Source: Lyophyllum atratum (Eukaryota; Basidiomycota; Agaricomycetes; Agaricales; Lyophyllaceae). Taken from it: a DNA stretch of 64,000 nt. The notes under the pieces are model-generated. The model worked only from the letters and a program-made list of their open reading frames with translations, did no database searches and had not been told where the DNA came from. The stretch lies in assembly GCA_014905825.1 (NCBI GenBank), contig JACGCN010000061.1, forward strand, positions 150,610 through 214,609. Direction: 5' to 3'. Within the stretch, counting starts at the first letter, position 1. Every line of letters begins with the position of its first letter. Shown piece after piece: positions 20,486 to 30,580 of the stretch. The translations under genes and the position numbers were made by a program.

Positions 20486-23400
20486 TCACAACTCAAGCCC
20501 AAGCCAATGCAGCGCAATCCTCGCCTGCTCCACCACCTCCCTATCCCCATCCCACCCCACCCCCCCAACCCCTCCCCTCCCCCCCAGCCCGCCCCCAACC
20601 CACTCACACACATGCCTCAACACCCCCTCAAACCCCGCCGCCCTCACCTTCCCCGGCCCCACCCTCGCGAGCTGCGCGACGCACGACACGATGGGGCGGC
20701 GCGCTTCGGCTTTGCTTGCTCCGCCTAACGAGGAGGAGGAGGTGGTGGTGGTGGAGGGGTGGGAGGAGGAGGGGGAGGGGGAGGGGTGGAGGGTGGAGAG
20801 GGAGGGCGTGGAGGGGGTGGAGGGGGTGGGTGTGGGCGTGGCGCTGGGGGCGGTGGCGGTGGTTAGCGCTGTGAGGAGCGCTGGGAGAACCAGTGGGTGC
20901 GCCAATATCCGGTCCTGCTGAGCGTCCCCGCCGTTTGAGAGGTTCGCGACGACGTAGGCAGCCTGTTATATAACTATGAGTACGAGCCGTAGTAGAATGG
21001 GAAAAGAAAAACGAGCCTGAAGCACGACGTCCTCATTGGGAGCCCTCAACGCCCCCGCCAGCCTATCCAACAACACATCCCCACCCACACCCTCCATCAC
21101 CAGCTCGATCCCCTCCTCATTCTCCGCTACATTCCTTACCACATTCAGCGCCTGCTCCCTCACGCCCATATCCGGATCCTCCATCAGCCTACAACACATC
21201 ACACATCAGCACGCATCCCGACACGATGAAAAGAGAAAAAAGGAGTAGATGAAGAAGAACAGAAAACCAACCTAACAACCCGCCCCCACCCCAACTCCCC
21301 CATAACCCCCCTCTTCGTCCCCACCTCACTCCTGCACAAGAGATTCTTAACCGCCCACAGCGCGCTCGTCCGCAGCGCTGGCTCCTCGTACCCCACAATC
21401 TCCACCAGCCTTGGCATCAGCCCATCGTCGAGGAGGACCTATCCATGCGTGGGTTTGTATCAGCATCTCCCAATAAGAAGAAAGAGAAAGGAAAGAGGAG
21501 GGGGAAGGGGAGGGAGGAACTAACCTGCCTCAACGGCGAAAACTCATTCACCATATTACACACAGCCGCCAACGCCGCCCCCAACACCCTCCTATCCTCT
21601 TTCCCTCCCTTTCCCCCTTCCTTCCCCCCTTCCTTCCCTCCTCCCTCCCCCTTCCCCCCCTCTTCTCCTTTCTTCCCCTCCCCACCACCCGCACCCCCCC
21701 GCTTAACACAAACCCTCCAAACCCCAACCCCAAGCCCACTATCCACAATATTCGTCCTAAGCACCGCCACCGCCCGACTCATCGCCCTCACACACTGACA
21801 GCTCGCATACCTCACCCCCGGTGCCGGATGCGCCAGCCCCGCCAGTAGGACCGGGAGTAACGGTGGTCCACCCCCTCCTCCCCCATTCCCTCCTCCGCCG
21901 TTGGTCCCGAGGTAGTATTGGTGGTATGCCTGGTGTTGCGGGTGGGGGTGTGGGGAGGAGGAGTGGGAGTGGGATTGGGCGGAGAGTGTGAGGCTGGTGG
22001 TGGTGGCTGAGGAGTTGGGGAGGGGAAGGAGGGGGGGCGGGGGTGGTGGGGGTGGGAAGTCGGTGGAGGGGGGCGAAGGAGAAGAGGAGTAGTAGCCTGT
22101 GGAAGGCTCCGTCAGCGCCCTTCGTACGTCGTTGTCGAATAGGGATATCGCCGCGATGGTCGTTAGCGCCGCCTGCAGTCCAAATCAGCTTCCGATTATG
22201 ATTAGGTGGGAGGAAAGGAACGAACCTCGCGCAGCGCAGCAACACCCTCCGGCTCACTCCACTCCTCCTCCTCCTCTCCCTGCCCCTGCCCGTACCCCCT
22301 CTCCGGCTGGGGCGCATACACAGGCGCTCTAACACCCCTCAACCCCCCCACCTCCGCCTCCTCCCCCCCAAACATCGCCATCGACCCTCTCCCTCCTGTC
22401 CCTGCTCCTCCTGTCCCTGCTCCTCCTGTCCCTGTCCCCGTCCCTGCTCCCACTCCCGTTCCTGTTCCCACTGCTGATGCGCCTGGAACAGAGGAACCGG
22501 CCGAAGCGCTGAGAGCGACGAACCCCGCCAGATCAACAGGTGGGAGGACGGGGAGGGGAAGGGAGGAGACGAGCCCGACGAGCTTGGCCAGACACCCCCT
22601 GTCGAAGGCGGCTTGGCATAGGTGGGTGTCGTCTGTTACGAGGTGGTCTACAATCCCCGTTAGTTTTATCTTATGAGGAGAGAACAGGGGAGAGGAGGGG
22701 GGGACGTACATAGAACGAAACACGCGCGCGTGCGTTGTGCATTTGTTACTCCCCCTGCCCCTCCTCCTCCCCCTCGCCCCGCATCGAGGGGGGGAGCAAT
22801 CATCCGGTTCACGATGTTCATCACCATCCTCGCCGCCCCTCCCTGTGCCCCCCCTTCCTCCCCTGCTCCCCCTCCCCCTCCCCCTGCCCCACGAGGGAGC
22901 GCGCGGAGGAGGTGCGCGAGGCAAAGGCAGGCGGCGAGCTGGACGTCGGGGGTGCGGGATTGGGTTAGGGTGAGGAGGGAGTTTAAGGGGGTGGGGGTAT
23001 CTGTTGTTGGAATTAGATGGGTTATGGTTGTTTTATTGGGAGAGACGTACGGTCATGGGTGGCGGGGTTGGGTTTGGAGAGGGCGCTTGCTAGGTCTGGG
23101 TTTTCTTTTGTGAGAGAGGCGAGGGCCGTTAGTGCCGCTTCTTGTAGCTACACCGTATATATGACAATGAGTAAAAGCCAAGGACCAAGACAGAGAGAGG
23201 GAAAGGGAACAGACCTTAACGTCGCGACTCCCTACCAACCCAAGTAGCGCCCTCGCGACCCACCCCCCCATCCTCCCAGGCCCCACTCCAGAAAGTATAG
23301 TCGAACTAGCCTTCTCCCACCCGCGACGCGTCTTATGGGTGTCCTTGGCCTTGGCGCTGGCGCGGTCCGCGGGAGGCAGCCATTCTGCGACGGCGGTGCG

Positions 23401-24152
23401 GTGCGGGCGGGCGCGTATGGCGGAGGTGAGGAGCTGGGCTATCGAGGTGGATATCTGGGTAGACGACGAGGACGGGGAGGGGGTGGGGGAGGGGGAGAGG
23501 AGGGGGAGGAGGGTGTCGAGCGTGTCGAGCTGTGGGTGGGGTTAGGGTTAGATGAGTCTGTGAATAGGGATGAGGGAGAGGAGAGGGGTACCTGGAATAG
23601 AAACTCGAGTGCGTCTTTAGCGTCGTCCTTTGCAATACTGGATTCGGGACCGAGACCCCACTGGGAGGGCCCGACGACGTCTGCGATGGAGACAGTGAGC
23701 GCGCGGAGGGCACGGGCAAAGGCCGAGCGGAGGGCCGGGGGGTCGTCAGGCGTGAAGTGGGCGATGGCGTAGAGGAAGGCGCGGGGTGCGTTTGCGCGGA
23801 GGAGGGAGAGGAGGGCCTCGTCGGAGCCTGTGTGTGGTTTGGTTAGATGGGTACTAGTACTAGGGGGAGGAGGGAAGGTACCATAGGAGAGAGAGGCGAT
23901 GACGTGGGCAGCTTCAATGCGGATATCGTTGGGCGAGGCGCGTGGATCGTGCGGGGTCGGTGTTTTAGGGTAGTTCAGGCAGTCAATCAGGCTTTCGCTA
24001 GGTTGAGCACACGTACATGAGCTTAGGGCGGAGACGACTCACTTGCCGATGAAGAAGACATCGCGTGCGAGCTGGAGCTTGGCGGAGGGGTTGCCGATGA
24101 CGGTGTTCTTGACTTTGCGGAGGTTGGCGAGGTTCACAGAGGTCAGCGTCAT
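20486..24152 (-). CDS. GID5: Armadillo-repeat subunit of the GID/CTLH E3 ligase (ARMC8 homologue)
   Basis: Eleven exons (24152-24043, 23997-23882, 23827-23592, 23529-23215, 23147-23051, 23000-22710, 22647-22226, 22172-21525, 21438-21272, 21188-21017, 20962-20486) keep one frame for 1016 residues. The N-terminal KNTVIGNPSAK matches the ARMC8/Vid28 start. Armadillo-type segments follow, for example ACQCVRAMSRAVAVLRTNIVD (21 residues at about coordinates 21800-21740), NMVNEFSPLR, ALRTSALWAVKNLL and AAYVVANLSNGG. In yeast this subunit bridges the substrate receptor to the GID ligase, which degrades gluconeogenic enzymes. Several exons carry long Pro/Gly/Ser inserts, making it longer than its animal relatives. 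The donor of the last intron appears to be GC (gctcgt, 21016). Confidence 0.9.
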
Positions 24153-24362
24153 GGCCAGCGACCAACTATGAAATTACGCTGATCGAGGCTGAAACGCCGA
24201 GAGCGTGGGAACTGATGACGGGCCCTGGAGGAGTCGTCACTCACACCGCCCGCCAGCCGATCCGACGCGATCAAGTTCAGCCCCTGCTCTATAGAGGTCT
24301 AGATTCATTTTCGTTTCGTTTCATTCCCATTTCTTTTGCATCCTTTCCCCACTACTATCATT
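24153..24362. promoter_or_regulatory. Divergent promoter of GID5 and IML2
   Basis: The start codons of GID5 (minus, 24152) and IML2 (plus, 24363) lie back to back with 210 bp between them, so both promoters and 5' UTRs must fit here. A pyrimidine-rich stretch (about 24305-24360) precedes the IML2 start. No TATA box is evident. Confidence 0.7.
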
Positions 24363-27150
24363 ATGACGAACCCGAACGACAACGGAGACAGCGCAGAACT
24401 GCTCGTCTCTGCCACGCGCGGCTTCGACTACCTGTTCTGCAACGACCTCGTCAGAGCCAAGACGCACTTCTCCGGCAAAGAGGACCCATTCCACCTCTTG
24501 GGCCAAGGCGTATGCGCATTCATGGAGGCCGCCCTAGGCATGGAGGTCCGTCTCTCCTCCCTTTCCCTCTCTGTCCCACTCACGCCTTACCACCACCATA
24601 GTCTGGCCTAATGGCGGAAGCAACCCGCTGCCTGACACTCTCCGAGGCCGGCGCCCGCCGCGAGACCAAAGCGCCCAAGGGCCGTGCGAACCAACGATTC
24701 CCGCCCGGGCTCGAATGGGAGATCCTCAACGCGGACGCTGTCGTTCTCCTGGGCCTCACCAACGCCCTCAGCGAATCCTACATGGGCTACCTCCAGTGCA
24801 TGTACTCCCTCAACAGCGCCCATACCAAATTCTCAAAGTACGTCCCTATCTTTATCTCTCCTCCTATTCCACTAACCACCCACCTTCCTCCCTAAAACAG
24901 ACTGTTCAAAACTGTGTTCCCCAACGGCCTAGACGCATACACGACCCCCTCCACGACCCCCGCGCCCTCCCGCAAATCATCCAACCCCTCCCTCCATTCC
25001 GCTCCCTCATCCACACCCGCGCCCTCGCGATCCCTCTTCGCCCGCCTCACAGGCTCCGCGTCCTCCTCCTCCACGACACTGTCCGTACCCAACCCAGCCA
25101 GTTCAAGTACAAGCTTACCCGCAGGCGAAGATCACCCACCAGACGGTCCCGTAGAGGAACTCATCGTAGCAGGCACAGCGTTCGGGTTCGGTCTCTTCAA
25201 CCTCGTCTTTTCCCTCCTCCCCAAAAAAGTCCAGTAAGCCCAACCCTTTTTCACCTCCTGCCCCCAACCTTACCCACCCACAGGGGCATCGTCGGCTTCC
25301 TCGGGTTCAAACACGACCGAAAACTCGCCCTCCGCGCTCTCGCCGTCTCCGCCTCCAAAAAGGACGTCCACAGCGTCTTTGCGGGTCTTGTCTTGATGAC
25401 GTACTATGGCGTCGTACTCCTGCTGGCAGGGTATCAGGCCGACGAGGCGCATATCATCAAGCAATACAAAGCCATCGTCGACAGGTACGTATCTCTTCCC
25501 TTCTCCTCCACCCATTTCCTCGAGCTCGAGAACTAACGAGCACACAACGCTTGTAGCATCGAATCGCGGTACCCAGAAGGCGCGCTTTGGATCCTCAACC
25601 GCGTGCGTCCCCATCACCCTTCCAAATCCACATTCCTTGTACTCATATATAACGCTACCCCCGACAGGCTAAGATTCTGCGCATGTCCTACGACCCCGAA
25701 GGCGCCATACGCGTCCTGCGCGATGGGCTCCGTCCTGAACGGCCGCACTCCTTTGCGCAGGCTGATACACTCGTGAGTATCCCCTCCTACCCCCTCCTCT
25801 CTTTTGTGTTTCGTTATGGGGGTTCTGATGGGCGTGTTTTTGTAGCTGGTATTCGAGCTGGCGTGGACGTTGTTGGGGCAGAGGAGGTATCAGGAGGCGG
25901 CGGATATGTTTATCAAGGTTACGGAGCTTAATTCCTGGTGCGTTCCCTTTCCCCGTGTCTGTTATACTACTCACGCGCGGGTGCAGGAGCCACGGCACGT
26001 ACTACTTCCTCGCGGCGGGGTGCTACATCTCCCTCGGCAACACCTCCAAAGCCCAGGCCCTGCTCGACGTCGTCCCCAACTTGATCGATAAGAAGAAGAT
26101 CAGCGGGAAGGATCTGCCCACCGAGGTCCTGATCAAGAAGAAACGTGCGTCCTCTCTTTTCGTATGGGTACAGAGGACTGACGTGTGGAGACAGTGGAGT
26201 TTTACAAGGAGAAGCAGAGGAGGAGAGGAGGGGATGAGGGGCGGTATGCGGAGGCGATTAAGATTAGTCTTGCCGAGGAGCTCGGTGTTTGTGCGTCCTT
26301 TCCCTTCTCCCCTCCCTCCCCCCCTCCTTTCCCTTTCCCCAAACCAAACTAACGCACGAAAACAGTCTGGAACACACACGCCCGGATCGAGCGCCGCCTC
26401 GCCCTATCACACATCCGCGAATGGTCCGCCCTCACCCCGCCCCTTCCTCCTTCCACCGCGCTCCCCCCCATCACCGCCACCGCACCACTCACCCCAACAC
26501 CCACCACGACCCCGCGCGCGAGAACGCCGAGAGCGGTGTTTGGATTTTCGCATGCGCTGCAGCCCATGCCGCCCTCCGCGAACCTCCACGCGCCGCGGAA
26601 ATCTGCGTCCCTCGATTCCACGCGGTCCCGCCGGTCCAAGGATCAGGAAGGGGGAGAGGGAGAGGAAGCCCCCTTGGACCTAGACACACCAGACGAGCTC
26701 GCAGTGCGACACCTCCTCGTCGGGATCTGCGAGCGCACAGCGGGCGCGTACACGGCGTCAAGAGTCTCCCTCAAGGCTGCGTGTGCGCTGCACCCCAAGG
26801 TGCGGGTGAGCACGTGGGTGGGTGGGGTAGCTATGTTCGAACTTGCCGTGCTCGATCTTAAGGAAGTAGAGGCTAAGGAGGAGGAGGCGCGGTTTGGGGC
26901 GGGTGGGTTTGGGGCTGTTGGAGGATTCACTGGAGGGGCAGGAGGTGGAGCAGGAGGAGGAGGAGGAGGTGTACACGAAGCGGTGAAGCGCCTGACGGAG
27001 TGGGATCGGGCGACGAAGGCGGCGGGGAAGAAATTGGATGCGGCGATGGCGCTTGCGGGGAGTAGTGTGGATTTGAGCAGTCGGTTGGATAGTCGGGTGA
27101 GTATGTTGAGGGATGAGATTGAGGGGAAGAGGGAGGCGTTGGGGATTTGA
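24363..27150 (+). CDS. IML2: IML2/TTC39-family TPR protein
   Basis: Ten exons (24363-24545, 24602-24837, 24901-25233, 25284-25484, 25557-25602, 25668-25772, 25846-25937, 25987-26144, 26195-26290, 26366-27150) give 744 residues in one frame. Family hallmarks include [76 protein letters not shown] and the TPR stretches [19 protein letters not shown] and [19 protein letters not shown]. In yeast IML2 sits at the mitochondria/lipid-droplet interface and helps clear protein inclusions; animal relatives are TTC39A-C. Low-complexity inserts lie in exon 3 (Ser/Pro) and in the last exon (Gly-rich, about coordinates 26890-26970). All introns are GT-AG and short. Confidence 0.92.
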
Positions 27151-27483
27151 GGGCAAGGGGATACATAGAGGGGGGACATAGAGAGGAGGTGGGGCGCATG
27201 GGTGGGTAGAGGGACTTGATAGATTTAGACTTAGATTCCACCCCTGAAGCTCGAGAATGTGTAATTTAATTATTAATATTGAGATCAGCACCGTCGAAAT
27301 AGCTTCTACAGTCTACAGAGGGGCTTCACACGAAAGCATATCGAGGGCCAGTATCCTTAGCCTCTGTCAATGGGTATCTCGTGGACGGGCGCTGGCGCAC
27401 GTGAGGAAGGGCTTTGAGTTTGGATATCCAAATTGAGGGGTGACTCCGAGTCGGACGATGACAATCGACTGCGCCGAAGCACG
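27151..27483. other. Spacer downstream of IML2
   Basis: This is IML2 3' flank. I see no gene. The sequence above about 27484 begins to match the STAND gene. Confidence 0.6.
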
Positions 27484-27720
27484 TTCTGAATTTCGTATTC
27501 TTGCGCAGGCTGTGGCGGCGCCTGGGGAAGTTGCAGTTCGGTGTGATGATATAGAAGCTGCGACAAGTCCGCTTCGAGCAGGCGTTTTCATGGGGATCAA
27601 GTCAAGTAAAATTATTATGTTAATGAATGCGTATACATCCCATGATCTCCACTATATGTTTAATATTTGACACTTTCGAGGGCTGGATTTCGTTCTGTAG
27701 GGATCTGCTTGCTGATTTAT
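27484..27720 (+). pseudogene. Broken copy of the STAND gene 3' end
   Basis: Translation of the plus strand gives SEFRILAQAVAAPGEVAVR followed by CDDIEAAT, then FMG(I/V)K, YTSHD and YYMF-like pieces. These align in order with the last about 74 residues of the STAND ATPase at 14757-14981. The copy has internal frame breaks and stops, and no upstream ATPase sequence. The match continues past the stop codon into the flanking tRNA-Phe, so this is a DNA-level segmental copy and not a retrocopy. Confidence 0.82.
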
Positions 27721-27820
27721 AGATATGTACTGGACAGTGATGATATTGATATCAGCATTTTGCCCTATCATCCACTTCGGAAAACCACCAAAACAAAATC
27801 CTGAGTAGTGAGCTGCAGAT

Positions 27821-27914
27821 GGGGGCACCGCGGATTGAACGCGGGACCTTCAGAAGAACTGGTTACCAAGAGGTGAACTTCAGTCTGCTGCTCTCCCAAC
27901 TGAGCTATGCCCCC
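27821..27914 (-). tRNA. tRNA-Phe (GAA) with intron, second copy
   Basis: The exonic sequence is identical to the tRNA at 14565-14661: GGGGGCA/TGCCCCC acceptor, same D arm, T arm and anticodon GAA. The gene is 94 nt because its intron is 22 nt and unrelated in sequence to the 25-nt intron of the first copy. It lies on the minus strand beside the STAND 3' fragment, reproducing the tail-to-tail arrangement of the first locus in inverted orientation. Confidence 0.93.
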
Positions 27915-27989
27915 GATACGGATGAGCAGTGAGGGAGCTTCCAGGTCTACATTGACAAACGGGTAACTACTGGGTTTAGCCTGGGCCAT

Positions 27990-28821
27990 TTTACCAACAT
28001 TTTACATGGAAACATGTTCTATACGTCGGCTGCCCAAAGCCATGAGTCTTATCTGCCCGCGCGAGAATCAGATGTAAAACGCCCGAGCGGCTTCCGACCG
28101 ATGTCGCATCGACGCCCGCACAAGGGCAGGCCGCATGCATGATGCTGTGGATTATCAGATGATGGAGAAAGAGGGTGCTTTTTCTCAGGTCATGCACATT
28201 CGTTGACTTGAAGGCGTCACAGTCAAGTTCGATTAATCGAATCGCAGTTTAATTAGGACAATATCGACTTTACGGTGTAACAGTATTCGCGGAAGGCCAG
28301 GCTCGAGACTATGGCCCCCATAGGAGGTGAGTAGGAGGAGTCTCTGGATGCGTTATCGCAGTAGGTATCCACCCACACAGATGCAGGATCCTATACCCCG
28401 GTTAGGCAGAAGGCTTACAAAAATAGAGTGGAGCACTCTGATATATTTCGGCCCCTGTCCCCTCCTTTATACGATCTGCGATGAGAAGGATCTCGGATAC
28501 GTCGACATGCCGGTGTCCTAGGGCGTCTGAAGACTGAGTCAAGATCGATGTCGAAATTGGCACAATCATTGATCAGGAAGTTGGACGAAAACCTCATTCC
28601 ATATATCAATCGATTAATCATTACCAAAGCCAGTGAAAGACATGCTCGGTCGGTCTCTACGACCCAACTGCGCAAAATGCGGAATAACGGTGAAAGATAA
28701 ATCACTTATATTGTACCGCATTTTAACGATGGCTCTCGAACTATCCGCTTCCAAGATACGAAGCCTGTGGAACGTTCACTGAGCTTGGATGAAATCGCGC
28801 TATGCAAGACGACGTACCTTT
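27990..28821. other. Gene-free interval
   Basis: Only short frames without motifs are present. It lies downstream of the ABC-transporter relic and has no features I can name. Confidence 0.5.
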
Positions 28822-29830
28822 CTATTTCTTTCCAGAAGTAAAGGCGGCGGCCTGTATCTGGTATAACTTGGCGTATTCGCCATCGAGTTTCAGCAGATCT
28901 TCGTGGGATCCGGATTCAGCGATAACGCCCTCCTTCATGCATCTGTCGTCAAAGAACACTCAGCAAAGGAGGTACTTGGTCCGCGCTTGTGCACGTACAT
29001 GATCAGATCGGCGTGCTTCGTCAGATGTCCAAATCGATGAGTCACAAACACCATCGTCTTGCCCACCCGCGCGGTGATGAGTCGATCGAAGAGCTGGGCT
29101 TCTCCTTCTGGGTCGAGGGCAGAACTGGGCTCATCGACAGCGACAAATTTGACTTTCCCAGAGTTGACCCGCATGAACGTCCTCGAGCTAGCCAAGACAT
29201 AGTAAGTTTGACGAGATCCGAGTCAAACGATGAAAAGTAGTCAACAAGGACTCACGCGACTAAACGCTGTTTCTCCCCTCCTGACAATGATGATTCGACT
29301 CTATCGCAAAGATACCTGGGCCTTGAAGCCTTCGTGAAGCGGCAATTGAGCGGCAAGCCCATTTTGAATTTTCAACCCATTTTGAAAGCTAGCTCTGTGT
29401 GGGGATTTTAAAACCAATGTCTTGGGCGTTCTGCGAGAATTAAATGAGATCTCATAGCAAGTCAACAGCTGAACGAGAGACTGTTGCAAGGATACAAGTC
29501 GAAGGAACCTGCACTTGACGGTCTTGATCTGCACGGTACTGCACGGTACCGGTTTTGAACAACTGTTTGACATGGACCTGCAGTTCAAAGAGGCCTGGGC
29601 GGCCCGGAATTGGCCGAACGAATGCGCGTACACTCCACTGCGCTGGTCTTCTGCCCATAACCACTACCTTTATATTTCGGCCAGTACGCATCGTACATGG
29701 TCTCGGATTCTATCTTAGACACCGCTATGGCCCAATAATGGACTCTCTGAATACATCACTGCCTCGAATCCCGCACTCACGGCCGCGCCGGCTGAACCTC
29801 CAACAAGCAGAGTCTGACCGTTCGTGCTTG
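28822..29830 (-). pseudogene. ABC transporter nucleotide-binding domain relic
   Basis: On the minus strand, family motifs occur in the right order. A degraded Walker A (GQTLLVGGSAGAA, about 29790-29825) lacks the GKS/T. The intact signature LSGGEKQRLV lies at about 29255-29295. After an intron come Walker B with D-loop (FVAVDEPSSALDP), the H-loop FVTHRFGHLTKHADLI, and a terminal exon GVIAESGSHEDLLKLDGEY ending at 28822. The region between Walker A and the signature is not readable as one frame, and no transmembrane part is present. The C-terminal half still looks coding, so decay may be recent. It resembles the basidiomycete family of ABC proteins with a conserved VDEPSSALDP/GEY C-terminus. 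Confidence 0.75.
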
Positions 29831-30580
29831 GGATCAGGATATGGTGAGTTTTTCCTGCTTCGACCACGTCCAATGTTTCTAAGAGTTTTATTGGCTAGGC
29901 GCATGATACATTTGATATGACAATTGCGATTCCGGAAGATAAAAAGCCTTGAACTCGCCGTCTTCGAATGTACATTTTCGTATGGGGCCCACACTAACTC
30001 CCTAGCCTCTTTGTCGTTCCGAGCGCTGATGCTTAAAACTATAGAGGAGAAAGATACAGAAGGACCTGCAGCCCTCGTGTAACTGATGCAGGGGTGGGGC
30101 TGTACTACCCCGCACGACTCTGACGACTCGGACCTCAGATGGGATGCTCGGATACTAAGAGATGTTCTGGGACGCTCCGAACATGAGGGGAGGATGAGGA
30201 TCAATAGTTACTGTGAACTGCGGATTTCTGGTACGTCAGTTTGTTTTCACCCACGATTCCCGGGTTGACCAGGCTTCAGCAGAGCATAGCGTGCGCGAGG
30301 AAGTCCATGTTATCTTTTGCTGGGTACGTAACCCCACTTGACGAATGCAGCACCGGTGAATCATAATTCTGGATATATTTCATCCTTCTTTAGATGGGCT
30401 ATACGATACGATCGAGAGACAAGAAAAAGACAGAGAAAAAGAGGAGGAGAAATAATAAAGAAAAAACCGGATATAATGATGACTACAATAACCGTGGAAC
30501 TCTCAACTCTGACCTGGGTACCATATCGAGCGGCGCGGTGACGGTTCTTGGGTCCTATACCGATAACTTATCATCAACAC
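29831..30580. other. Gene-free interval
   Basis: Short frames only. A purine-rich stretch lies at about 30410-30470 on the plus strand. It may include the 3' UTR of the minus-strand gene ending at 30581. Confidence 0.5.

Noticed and set aside
19389..20921. 510-codon open frame on the plus strand
   Set aside because: It lies antisense across PDA1 and GID5 exons and introns and has no motif; it is open because the opposite strand is GC-rich coding DNA.
24715..25536. 273-codon plus-strand frame overlapping IML2
   Set aside because: Runs through IML2 exons and introns in the wrong frame; the IML2 model explains the region fully.
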